Shown here: piece after piece, positions 8,606 to 16,474 of the stretch | How positions within the stretch are numbered: the first letter of the stretch is position 1 | Layout: each line of letters starts with the position of its first letter | Source of the DNA: JAHFUI01 sp041485905 | GTDB taxonomy: Bacteria > Acidobacteriota > Vicinamibacteria > Vicinamibacterales > CAVVIG01 | Reading direction: 5' to 3' | Assembly (NCBI GenBank): GCA_041485905.1 | Contig: JBGPKK010000034.1 | Span: forward strand, 1 to 35,905 | DNA: 35,905 nt | Notes under the pieces: generated by a model | What the model saw: only the letters and a program-made list of their open reading frames with translations | Databases searched by the model: none | What the model was told of the DNA's origin: nothing | Made by a program: the position numbers and the translations under genes

Positions 8606-11290
8606 GTGTTGTCCCCCTTCTCGCACCTCTGGCGCAATCTCGTCCATCGGGACCAGATCGAACGCGACCTCGACGAGGAGGTTCAGGCGCACGTCGAGCT
8701 GCTGGTCGATGAAAAGATCCGAGCGGGCATGAACCCGCACGCCGCCCGTCGAGCGGCAGCGCTGGAGCTGGGCGGGGTCGACGCCGTCAAAGAGCAGGTG
8801 AGGGAGATTAGGAGCGGAGCCATCGCGGAACAATTCCTCCAGGACATTCGCTACGCTGCGCGGCTGCTTCGCCGCAATCCGATCTTCACGCTGACCGCCA
8901 CACTCTCGCTCGCGATCGGCATTGGCGCCAACACGACGATCTTCACCGTGGCCAATGCGCTCCTGTTCCGGCCTCCGGCAGGCGTGGTCGAACCCGACCG
9001 TGTCGTCGACATCGGCGTCACCCGGAGCCCTGGCGGCTTCAACTTCAACCCCAGCTCGTATCCCAACTATCTCGACATTCGTGAGCGGACCACCACACTC
9101 GACGGCGTGTACGCCTATCCGCTGTTTCCCGCGGCGATGAGCCTTGGCGGCGCGGGCAACACGATCGGCGCCGAGTCGGTGTTCGGGATGGCGGTCACGG
9201 TCAACTACTTCACCGTGCTCGGGGCGTCGCCGGCCGCCGGACGGCTGTTCGACGCGGGCGACAGCGAGCAGCCCGGCGCGAGCCCCATCGCCGTGCTGAG
9301 TCACGCCTTCTGGACGCGGCGCTTCAACAAGGATCTGGCCATCGTCGGCCGGACGCTGACGCTCAACGGGCATCCGTTCACCGTCGTCGGCGTCGCGGCT
9401 GAGGGATTCCAGGGCACGGGTGTCCGCGCAGGCGATCTGTGGGTGCCGACGAGTATGCTCGCGACCGCAACCTCTCAGGGGACCGGGATGCTCGCGAACC
9501 GCGCGGGCGCGTGGCTGCTGATTGGGGGACGGCTGAAGCCACGCGTTTCAATTCCAAAGGCCACCGCGGAGATGGACGCGATTGGTCGAACCCTCGAGCG
9601 CGAGTACCCGGCGCAGAATCGGGGCGCGCGGCTGCTCCTGCTGCCCTCGTCGCCCGTCCCGGGGAACAGCGTGCCGGTCGCGGCATTCCTTACGCTGCTG
9701 ATGGGAATCGTGTCGCTCGTGCTGGTCATCGCGTGCGCGAACCTCACCGGCGTTCTGCTGGCGCGTGCCTCGGCCCGGCGACGCGAGATCGCCGTGCGCC
9801 TGGCGGTTGGCGCCGGGCGCGCGCGCCTGATGCGGCAGCTTTTCACCGAAACGATGATGCTGTTCGTCCTCGGCGGCGTCGGCGGCCTGCTGCTGGCGCG
9901 TGGCATGACGTCGCTGCTGGTCTCGCGCCTCCCGACGCTCCCATTTCCCGTGGATGTGTCGCTCGCGCTGGACGGCCGCGCGATCGTCTTTACGACCGGA
10001 CTCGTGCTCATTGCCGCGTTGCTGTCGGGGCTCGCACCGGCGCTTCAGGCATCGAAAGCCGATGTCGTGTCGACGCTCAAAGACGATGCGCAAGCGCCCG
10101 GCCGACTGCGACTGCGCCACGCGTTCGTTATCGCGCAGGTGGCGTTCAGCATCCTGCTTGTCGTCGTCGCCGGCTTGTTCGCGCGTGCCCTGCAGCGCAT
10201 GGGATCGATGGATCCGGGGTTCGATTCGCACGGCGTCGAGCTCGTTGCACTCAATCTGTCGGAGGCTGGCTACACCGACGCCACCGGTCCGCTCTTCGCT
10301 CGCGAACTGATCGATCGTGTTCGCGGACTGCCGGACGTGCAAAGCGCCACGCTCGCGGCCGTCCTGCCGGGCGGCTTCGAAAGCCTCAGGCTGGCCGGTC
10401 TGACCCTCCCGGGCGTGTCATCTCCAAACGGACCGGAGCTTTTTGCGGACTGGAACATCGTCGAACCAGGCTATTTCGCCACGTTGCGGATTCCACTCGC
10501 AGGGGGCCGCGACTTCAGCGGGGCCGACCGCACTGGCGCGCAGCCAGTGGTGATCGTGGGCGAGGGCACCGCGCGGCGGCTTTGGCCGGGAAAAGAGGCC
10601 GTCGGGCAGTACGTGCTGGCGCACCGCGGCGGTCCCGATCCGCTGACGCGGGCGCTGCGGGTGATCGGTGTGGCCCGCGATCCTTCTTACGGCACTCTTT
10701 TCGACGGTACGACCGGGTTGTACGTCTACGTGCCGCTGCCGCAGCAGTACTGGAGCTCGATGATGATCGTCGCGCGCACGAAGGATGGCCGGCGCGTCAT
10801 CGACGAGATCCGCGCGCTGGTCGCCTCGATGAATTCGAATCTGCCGATCGTGAGAGCACAGACAGCCGAGGACTACACCGCGCTCGGCCTGATGCCGCAG
10901 CGGGTCGGGGTCTCTGTCGCGGGCAGCCTCGGTCTGGTCGGCGTGCTGCTTACGGCGATCGGGACTTACGGCGTGACCGTGTATGCGGTGACGCGCCGGA
11001 CGCGCGAAATCGGGATTCGCATCGCGTTGGGCGCCCGACGTGCTGATGTCATCGGCATGATCCTGCGACAAGGCCTGTCGCTCGTCCTCATCGGCTCCAT
11101 CATTGGCTTGACGCTGGCTGCGGCGGCCGGACGGCTGCTCGCGACCTTCCTCCTCGGCATGCCACCGATCGATCCGGTCACCTTCGCCGGGGCCGCGCTG
11201 CTGTTGGCGGCCGTCGGGCTGGCCGCCTGCTATGTGCCTGCGCGGCGCGCGAGCGACATCGATGCGATGGAGGCCTTGCGCGCTGACTGA
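8606..11290 (+). CDS. ADOP-type ABC transporter permease (MacB/FtsX-like)
   Basis: The protein has 894 residues from the GTG at 8606. An upstream GTG at 8552 is in frame but would overlap padR. The 8606 start gives LSPFSHLWRNLVHRDQIERDLDEEV, which matches the family's permease-prefix domain. This prefix (DLDEEVQAHVELLVDEK and ARRAAALELGG) is followed by a first transmembrane helix (TLSLAIGIGANTTIFTVANA), a periplasmic MacB-type core, three helices of an FtsX block (GIVSLVLVIACANLTGVLLARA), a second periplasmic core, and a C-terminal FtsX block ending PARRASDIDAMEALRAD. It is full length. No ATPase gene is adjacent, as is usual for these orphan permeases, so it must share one from elsewhere. 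Likely roles are efflux or lipoprotein/peptide handling across the envelope; the substrate is unknown. Confidence 0.92.
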   Translation: MLSPFSHLWRNLVHRDQIERDLDEEVQAHVELLVDEKIRAGMNPHAARRAAALELGGVDAVKEQVREIRSGAIAEQFLQDIRYAARLLRRNPIFTLTATLSLAIGIGANTTIFTVANALLFRPPAGVVEPDRVVDIGVTRSPGGFNFNPSSYPNYLDIRERTTTLDGVYAYPLFPAAMSLGGAGNTIGAESVFGMAVTVNYFTVLGASPAAGRLFDAGDSEQPGASPIAVLSHAFWTRRFNKDLAIVGRTLTLNGHPFTVVGVAAEGFQGTGVRAGDLWVPTSMLATATSQGTGMLANRAGAWLLIGGRLKPRVSIPKATAEMDAIGRTLEREYPAQNRGARLLLLPSSPVPGNSVPVAAFLTLLMGIVSLVLVIACANLTGVLLARASARRREIAVRLAVGAGRARLMRQLFTETMMLFVLGGVGGLLLARGMTSLLVSRLPTLPFPVDVSLALDGRAIVFTTGLVLIAALLSGLAPALQASKADVVSTLKDDAQAPGRLRLRHAFVIAQVAFSILLVVVAGLFARALQRMGSMDPGFDSHGVELVALNLSEAGYTDATGPLFARELIDRVRGLPDVQSATLAAVLPGGFESLRLAGLTLPGVSSPNGPELFADWNIVEPGYFATLRIPLAGGRDFSGADRTGAQPVVIVGEGTARRLWPGKEAVGQYVLAHRGGPDPLTRALRVIGVARDPSYGTLFDGTTGLYVYVPLPQQYWSSMMIVARTKDGRRVIDEIRALVASMNSNLPIVRAQTAEDYTALGLMPQRVGVSVAGSLGLVGVLLTAIGTYGVTVYAVTRRTREIGIRIALGARRADVIGMILRQGLSLVLIGSIIGLTLAAAAGRLLATFLLGMPPIDPVTFAGAALLLAAVGLAACYVPARRASDIDAMEALRAD

Positions 11291-11332
11291 AGGCGAGGTC
11301 GATCTCGAGCGGAGCGTGTATATTGTTGCGGC

Positions 11333-11745
11333 TTGAATACCGCGAACACGGAGAGCCATCAGGCCGCCGGGTCCCAAGGGTCAATCGCACCAGCCGACTT
11401 CGATGCGGCTGTCGAGGATGTCCTTTCTACTACCCCGTTCATCGATATCCACACCCATCTATTTGATCCAGGTTTTCGAAGCCTGGCGCTGTGGGGCATC
11501 GACAACCTTCTCACGTATCACTATCTCGAGGCGGAGCTCTTTCGCTTCTCGCCAATCAGGCCGGGACAATACTGGATCCTGAATAGACAGCAACGCGCCG
11601 ATCTCGTGTGGAAGACTCTGTTCATCGAGAACACGCCGCTCTCGGAAGCGGCGCGCGGCGCGGTCGCGGTCGTGCGCGCTCTTGGGCTGGACCCGACGGT
11701 CACCTCTCTTGCGCCGCTGCGCGAATTCTTTTGCGAGCAGCAGGT
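11333..11745 (+). pseudogene. uxaC: uxaC-like glucuronate isomerase, 5' fragment
   Basis: About 135 codons resemble the N-terminus of the uronate isomerase (UxaC) group of amidohydrolases: TPFIDIHTHLFDPGF with the metal-binding His-x-His, LWGIDNLLTYHYLEAE, ADLVWKTLFIENTPLSEAARG and APLREFFCEQQV. UxaC proteins are normally over 400 residues. Here the similarity stops abruptly near 11745, where the tail of an SDR dehydrogenase begins in another frame. The remaining metal ligands and the active site are lost, so it cannot be an isomerase. The frame opens at a TTG at 11333 and by chance stays open into the alpha-glucuronidase gene, giving a false 1053-residue reading. UxaC converts glucuronate to fructuronate, which fits the GH67 gene next door. 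Confidence 0.8.
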
Positions 11746-11861
11746 CGCCCAATATGTACCCCATCGGCGTTGCGGTCTTACTCTCTTCCGACGCCGCGAG
11801 CTTGACCGGAGAATGTATTGCGGTCGACGGCGGCTACCTCGCCTCGGGTGTGAATACGTGA
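11736..11861 (+). pseudogene. SDR family dehydrogenase, 3' fragment
   Basis: In a different frame from the uxaC fragment, the sequence reads RSPNMYPIGVAVLLSSDAAS, then LTGECIAVDGGYLASGVNT and a stop at 11859-11861. This is the standard C-terminus of short-chain dehydrogenases (the LASDAAS block and the TGxxxxVDGG block). Nothing of the Rossmann start or the Ser-Tyr-Lys active site is present. In uronate pathways an SDR often acts as fructuronate reductase beside UxaC. The simplest reading is that one deletion joined the inside of uxaC to the inside of this downstream gene. The exact breakpoint lies between about 11735 and 11753. Confidence 0.8.
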
Positions 11862-11914
11862 CAGCATTCAACGCAAAGACCGTGGAACGCGCAGAGATAG
11901 TCCGTGATGGGATG

Positions 11915-11966
11915 TGGCGCAGGGCTTCAGCCCTGCGGTCCGCCGCAGCCCTGAAGGGCTGCGCCA
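11915..11966. repeat. REP-like double hairpin
   Basis: Two hairpins, GCAGGGCTTCAGCCCTGC and GCAGCCCTGAAGGGCTGC, stand head to head, and the two arms are also near-complements of each other (TGGCGCAG at one end, CTGCGCCA at the other). This is the layout of REP doublets. It lies between the SDR stop and the alpha-glucuronidase start. Preceding it (11870-11900) is an ACGCAAAGACCGTGGAACGC stretch that looks like another simple genomic repeat. Confidence 0.7.
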
Positions 11967-11977
11967 TATCTGAATGG

Positions 11978-14494
11978 GTGCGACGAACCCTCCTCTGGCT
12001 CTTCTTGGTATGTCTGATCCCAGTCAGCCTCCACGCGGAGACTGGCTACAACACCTGGCTCCGGTACGCAGCACTCGACGATGCCGCCGCCCGGCAATAT
12101 CGCAGTTCTGTTCCCGCGTCCGTCACGGTCCTGAGCGATGCGGCGCCTGAACAGAGCGCGCAACAGGAGTTGATCCGCGGAGTTCGCGGCATGCTTGGCC
12201 GCACGCTTCGGGCCGATTCGCGTGCGCCTGGCCCCCGAAGCGAAGGCGCGATCGTGCTGGGCACGCTCGCCGATCTCCGGCGCGCCGCTCCGCAGTTCGC
12301 GCTGGCCGCGAGTCTTGAACCCGACGGCTATTGGCTGAAGACCGTTCGTGTCGGCGGCGCGCGGTATACGGTGATCACGGCAGCCAACGACCGCGGCGTG
12401 CTCTACGGGTCGTTTGCGCTGCTGCGAAAAATCGCGCTTGGCGAACCCGTCGTGGAATTGGACGACAAGCAGTCGCCGGCTGCGCCGCTCCGATGGGTGA
12501 ACCAATGGGACAACCTCAACGGATCGATCGAGCGCGGGTACGGCGGGTCGTCTATCTTCTGGGACAACGGTCGCGCCCGGGAAGACCTCGCCCGGGTGAC
12601 CGACTACGGCCGCATGCTCGCCTCACTCGGCATCAACGGCTGCTCCATCAACAACGTGAACGCGGACACACGGCTGCTCGGCTCCGACATGATCCCGCAG
12701 GTGGCGCGCATCGCCGAGGCATTCCGTCCATGGGGTGTGCAGGTCGCGCTGGCAGTGGATTTCGGCAGCCCCAAGACGCTGGGGAATCTTGACGCGTTCG
12801 ATCCGCTGAATCCGGCGGTCATCGCCTGGTGGAAGGCGAAAGCGGACGAAATCTACCGCGCCGTTCCCGACTTCGGTGGCTTCGTGCTGAAGGCCGACTC
12901 GGAAGGGCGCGTGGGGCCGTCGACCTACGGCCGGACGCATGCCGACGCCGCCAACGTCGTCGCGCGAGCGCTCAAGGGGCACGGCGGCGTCCTCTTCTAC
13001 CGCGGCTTCGTGTACGACCACCACATGGACTGGGAGAACCCGAAAAACGATCGCGCCCGCGCGGCCTACGACAACTTCCACGCGCTCGACGGGATGTTCG
13101 ACGACAACGTCATCATCCAAATCAAGAACGGCCCGATTGATTTCCAGGTTCGCGAGCCGGTCTCGCCACTCTTTGGCGCGCTGGAGCAGACGCGCGAGGC
13201 GATCGAGTTACAGATCACCCAGGAATACATGGGGCAGGCGCGGCACCTCGTCTTCCTGGCTCCCATGTGGAAGGAGACACTCGACTTCGACCTGCACGTC
13301 CGGGATCGCGGCGCGCCTGTCAAGACGATCGTCTCGGGCAAGGTGTTCGGCCGACCGGGCGGTTTTGTCGGAGTGTCAAACCTGGGGATGGACGACAGCT
13401 GGTACGGCAATCACATGTCTCAGGCGAATCTCTATGCCTTTGGGCGCCTCGCCTGGGATCCCGACCTGAGCGCACGGCGCATGGCCGACGAATGGACACG
13501 CCTCACATTCGGAAACGATCCGACAGTGGTGACGACGATCGCGGACATGCAGATGACTTCCTGGCGCACTTACGAGAACTACACCGGGCCGCTTGGCCTG
13601 CAGACGCTCACCGACATTGTGGGGAATCACTACGGTGTCGCGGTGGAGGCATCCGAACGAAATGGCTGGGGTCAGTGGCACAAGGCGGACGAGAGAGGCG
13701 TAGGATTCGATCGCACGGTCGCGACAGGGACCGGCTTCACTGGCCAGTACGCTCCGGCAGTGATGAAGAGGTACGAAGCGGTGCAAGACTGTCCCGACGA
13801 TCTCGTGCTGTTCATGCATCACGTGCCGTACACGTACGTGCTGCATTCCGGGAAAACCGTCATCCAGCATCTCTACGATTCTCATGACGAAGGCGCCGAG
13901 ACCGTGGCGCGGTACGTTCGCAGCTGGAAGGCGCTCAAGGGGCGCATCGACGAAAGACGCTACGGCGAAGTGCTGGCGCAGCTTCAGTATCAGGCCGGCC
14001 AGGCCGTGGTGTGGCGCGACGCGGTATCGAACTGGTTCTTCAAGGAGTCGGGCATTCCGGATGCGAAAGGCCGTGTGGGGCACCATCCCGGGCGCGTCGA
14101 GGCGGAGTCGATGACGCTGGCGGGTTATGTGGTGAAGGCGGTGACGCCGTGGGAGTCGGCTTCGGGCGAGAAGGCGGTGGAGTGCCTGGCAGCAATGTGC
14201 ACCGCCAGCTTCACGTATGCCGGCGACCTGGGTTGGCGCGACCTGGTGGTGCAGTACTTCGATCAAGTGGACGGGGTGTCCCGTTTCCGCGTCTGGATTG
14301 CCAACCAGCTTGTCGGGGAGTGGGCCGCGGACGACCGTGTGCCGACGCGCAAGGTGGACAGCTCGTCATCGTCGCGGCGCGTCATTCCCGGCCTTGCGCT
14401 GCGCAACGGAGATGAGATTCGAATCGAGGGCGTGCCGGATGGCCGGGAAACCGCGGCGCTCGATTACGTCGAGATTGTGCCGGCAGAAGACTAG
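11978..14494 (+). CDS. aguA: GH67 alpha-glucuronidase with C-terminal CBM-like domain
   Basis: This secreted enzyme of 838 residues removes 4-O-methylglucuronic acid from the ends of xylo-oligosaccharides. I start at the GTG at 11978, which opens a signal peptide (VRRTLLWLFLVCLIPVSLHA). The ATG at 11912 would translate the repeat upstream. Residues about 21-150 are the GH67 N-domain. The barrel follows, with DFGGFVLKADSEGRVGPSTY and QIKNGPIDFQVREPVSPLFG. The base pair fits Asp365 and Glu393, spaced 28 apart as in known GH67 enzymes; the acid is probably Glu291 or Glu309. The C-domain holds HHVPYTYVLHSGKTVIQHLY. Residues from about 700 (GRVEAESMTLAGYVV) form an extra beta-rich, probably carbohydrate-binding, module. 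The gene is convergent with the glycosyltransferase and appears intact. No strong ribosome-binding site is seen. Confidence 0.9.
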   Translation: MRRTLLWLFLVCLIPVSLHAETGYNTWLRYAALDDAAARQYRSSVPASVTVLSDAAPEQSAQQELIRGVRGMLGRTLRADSRAPGPRSEGAIVLGTLADLRRAAPQFALAASLEPDGYWLKTVRVGGARYTVITAANDRGVLYGSFALLRKIALGEPVVELDDKQSPAAPLRWVNQWDNLNGSIERGYGGSSIFWDNGRAREDLARVTDYGRMLASLGINGCSINNVNADTRLLGSDMIPQVARIAEAFRPWGVQVALAVDFGSPKTLGNLDAFDPLNPAVIAWWKAKADEIYRAVPDFGGFVLKADSEGRVGPSTYGRTHADAANVVARALKGHGGVLFYRGFVYDHHMDWENPKNDRARAAYDNFHALDGMFDDNVIIQIKNGPIDFQVREPVSPLFGALEQTREAIELQITQEYMGQARHLVFLAPMWKETLDFDLHVRDRGAPVKTIVSGKVFGRPGGFVGVSNLGMDDSWYGNHMSQANLYAFGRLAWDPDLSARRMADEWTRLTFGNDPTVVTTIADMQMTSWRTYENYTGPLGLQTLTDIVGNHYGVAVEASERNGWGQWHKADERGVGFDRTVATGTGFTGQYAPAVMKRYEAVQDCPDDLVLFMHHVPYTYVLHSGKTVIQHLYDSHDEGAETVARYVRSWKALKGRIDERRYGEVLAQLQYQAGQAVVWRDAVSNWFFKESGIPDAKGRVGHHPGRVEAESMTLAGYVVKAVTPWESASGEKAVECLAAMCTASFTYAGDLGWRDLVVQYFDQVDGVSRFRVWIANQLVGEWAADDRVPTRKVDSSSSSRRVIPGLALRNGDEIRIEGVPDGRETAALDYVEIVPAED

Positions 14495-14534
14495 TGCAGG
14501 AATGCCGGGCCGCGAACTTGCTGTTCGATGTTCC

Positions 14535-16298
14535 TCACCAGCGCTCGGCTGGCCCGACGGTCAAACAGCCCTTCGGACGCGGCAAAGCGTTTGGCCACGG
14601 AGACAGGCCCCGGTGCGTCCCTTCCGGATGGTCCGGCGGCAGCCGAAGATCGACGATCGCCGCGTGGCTGTACTCCCCGATTCGACGTTCGGCGACGATC
14701 GATCCCAGTTCGCGCAGATCGTTCCACAGCATGTCGTCGAATCCCTTCGGTACATCGTCGAATCGAAACCCAAGGTACACCAGCACACGCGAATGGTGGC
14801 CCAGCGTGTCGCGCAGCGTGTCCGCGCCGCACTCCGGTCCGGGCCAGTTGTGCTGGACCTGGAGCACGCGCCCGCTGCCCCCTGGATCTCCGCCGCCGCG
14901 ATACGGTCCGGAGATCGGGACGCCGCCGTACCACCACGCCGCGGGTAATCCCAGGTGGGTCGTCATCAGATCGTCGTTCGGCTGGCGCCGCGCGACCAGC
15001 CAGCGAAGCGCGTCGCGATCGTTCAGCTCGTGGTTGCCCGAGCGGGGGCGACTGGCTCGCATGTCGTACATGCCGCGAGCCACGAGATCGACCGTGACCT
15101 GCGTTCCCACGATCGCGGCGGTCGCCGCCAGACCGGCCGTGATCCACCGACGCTGTGACCACCGCGTGCGAAGGAAGGAGAGCCCTCCGTCGATCGATGT
15201 GGCGAGAGCGACGTAGAGCGCGGGCACGACCCAGAGCGACAGTCGTTCGTACAGCGGCGCGAGCCGGCCGGCAGCCAGGGCAAACGCCGACACGGGAATG
15301 AAGCCGATCGCGAGCGCGAGTGGGAACCGATCGCGCATCAGGAGTACGACGCCCGCGACGACCGCGATCCAGAAGGTCACCCACAGGCCCGCGCCTCCGG
15401 GTTTGACGGCGAACAGGGCCAGTTGTGACGCCAGCCAGGACACCGTGCCGCCGACGCCGGCCGAGGCTGGCGGCAGCGCGAAGGACCAGTACTTCTGGAG
15501 AAAATCGCTCGCGACCGTGTGGCGCAGCGTTGAGACCCAGTTCAGACCGAACGACGCCGCCCACACGAGCCCTGGGACCGCCGCGCGCGTTGCCGCGCGC
15601 CAACCGCGCTGTCGCCAGACGCCGACGATGAGCGCCGCCGCGCATGCCGGCGTCACGAGGAGCGCGCCGTTGGCGAACCACTGGGCAGCGGCCGCAACGA
15701 TCCACCACGCCGTCGCTCGATGCTGCTGGAGATGCAGAGCGGACGCTTTGGGTTCGCCGCCCCGTTCGACATCCGATTCGCCGGCCCAGGCCGCAAGCGC
15801 TGGCAGGAGCAGCGACCAGAAAATGTCAGCGGAGTACGGTTTCAGCTCGAGGACGTAGAACGAGATCCAGTGCCCGAACACGCAGAGCAGGACGAGCACG
15901 GCGGCGCCTAACGGTCCCATCCAGCGTCGGCCGATCCAGAGGGCCGTGGCCAGCGTGCCAAGGCCGAAGAGAATCGGCACGAACCGCAGGGCGAGCTCGC
16001 TGGTGCCGAAGAGCAGCGTGGCCACACGCTGCAGCACCAGCCAGCCGAAGGGCGCGCTCTGCCCCAGCCATAAGGGACCGGCGAGATCGGCGAGGCTGCG
16101 GTCGCGGAGATTGATGGCAATCATCTCCTCGTCGAGCCAGAGTGGCCTCGCCGCGGCCCACTGCGCGATTTCGAGTCCCGCGCCGACAAGCGCGATGATC
16201 ATCGCGCCGGCGAACCATCTCGAAGACGGCGATCGTGCAACACGTCGGTTGATCATCCTGGGTTCCGCTTTGGAAGCTGTCTTAGTAGCGATCTCCAT
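14535..16298 (-). CDS. GT-C membrane glycosyltransferase (GT39/RgtA-like)
   Basis: This 587-residue inner-membrane protein has about ten hydrophobic helices. An early LWLDEEMIAINLRDRS (Asp56-Glu57-Glu58) sits in the first periplasmic loop, the place of the acidic motif in GT-C enzymes that use polyprenyl-phosphate sugars. QSAPFGWLVLQRVATLLFGTSELALR and FYVLELKPYSADIFWSLLLPAL are typical of the RgtA/B/C/D-like or ArnT/PMT-like superfamily. The last 150 residues (from GNHELNDRDALRWL) form a soluble periplasmic tail. Likely role is glycosylation of a surface polymer or protein; donor and acceptor are unknown. The start at 16298 is taken as the first ATG; the Met at residue 15 is an alternative. 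The gene sits between two pieces of the xylan locus and seems unrelated to it. Confidence 0.8.
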   Translation of the reverse strand: MEIATKTASKAEPRMINRRVARSPSSRWFAGAMIIALVGAGLEIAQWAAARPLWLDEEMIAINLRDRSLADLAGPLWLGQSAPFGWLVLQRVATLLFGTSELALRFVPILFGLGTLATALWIGRRWMGPLGAAVLVLLCVFGHWISFYVLELKPYSADIFWSLLLPALAAWAGESDVERGGEPKASALHLQQHRATAWWIVAAAAQWFANGALLVTPACAAALIVGVWRQRGWRAATRAAVPGLVWAASFGLNWVSTLRHTVASDFLQKYWSFALPPASAGVGGTVSWLASQLALFAVKPGGAGLWVTFWIAVVAGVVLLMRDRFPLALAIGFIPVSAFALAAGRLAPLYERLSLWVVPALYVALATSIDGGLSFLRTRWSQRRWITAGLAATAAIVGTQVTVDLVARGMYDMRASRPRSGNHELNDRDALRWLVARRQPNDDLMTTHLGLPAAWWYGGVPISGPYRGGGDPGGSGRVLQVQHNWPGPECGADTLRDTLGHHSRVLVYLGFRFDDVPKGFDDMLWNDLRELGSIVAERRIGEYSHAAIVDLRLPPDHPEGTHRGLSPWPNALPRPKGCLTVGPAERW

Positions 16299-16464
16299 CG
16301 CTCGCGGTGCACGCGGGCGAAATGCAGGTGCTGCTTGGGCAGAACGGCGCCGGAAAATCGACGCTGATCAAAGCCCCGCGCGGTGTGTACCCTCCGGACC
16401 GCCCCGAGCCCGTCTCAATGGGACGCCCGTGCGGATGGGGTCGCCTGCCGACGCGCGCCCCCCG
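16298..16464 (+). pseudogene. Sugar ABC transporter ATPase, N-terminal fragment (xylG/rbsA type)
   Basis: The plus strand reads SLAVHAGEMQVLLGQNGAGKSTLIK and, a little on, GVYPPDRPEP. This is the Walker A region of sugar-import ATPases of the XylG/RbsA/MglA group (typical form: VHAGEVHVLLGENGAGKSTLMKILSGVYPPDRGEI). Around 16416-16421 the frame shifts by one base, and the family text continues as LNGTPVRMGSPADAR. Similarity ends at about 16458, next to the 3' end of xylA on the other strand. Both the gene start and the remaining 400 or more residues are missing. It is a relic of a xylose or pentose importer beside xylose isomerase. Confidence 0.82.
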
Positions 16465-16474
16465 TGAGCGCGGC

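Noticed and set aside
11333..14494. A single 1053-residue protein joining a uronate isomerase head to alpha-glucuronidase
   Set aside because: The stretch between the two parts reads as an SDR tail in another frame plus REP hairpins. The alpha-glucuronidase part has its own signal peptide at 11978.
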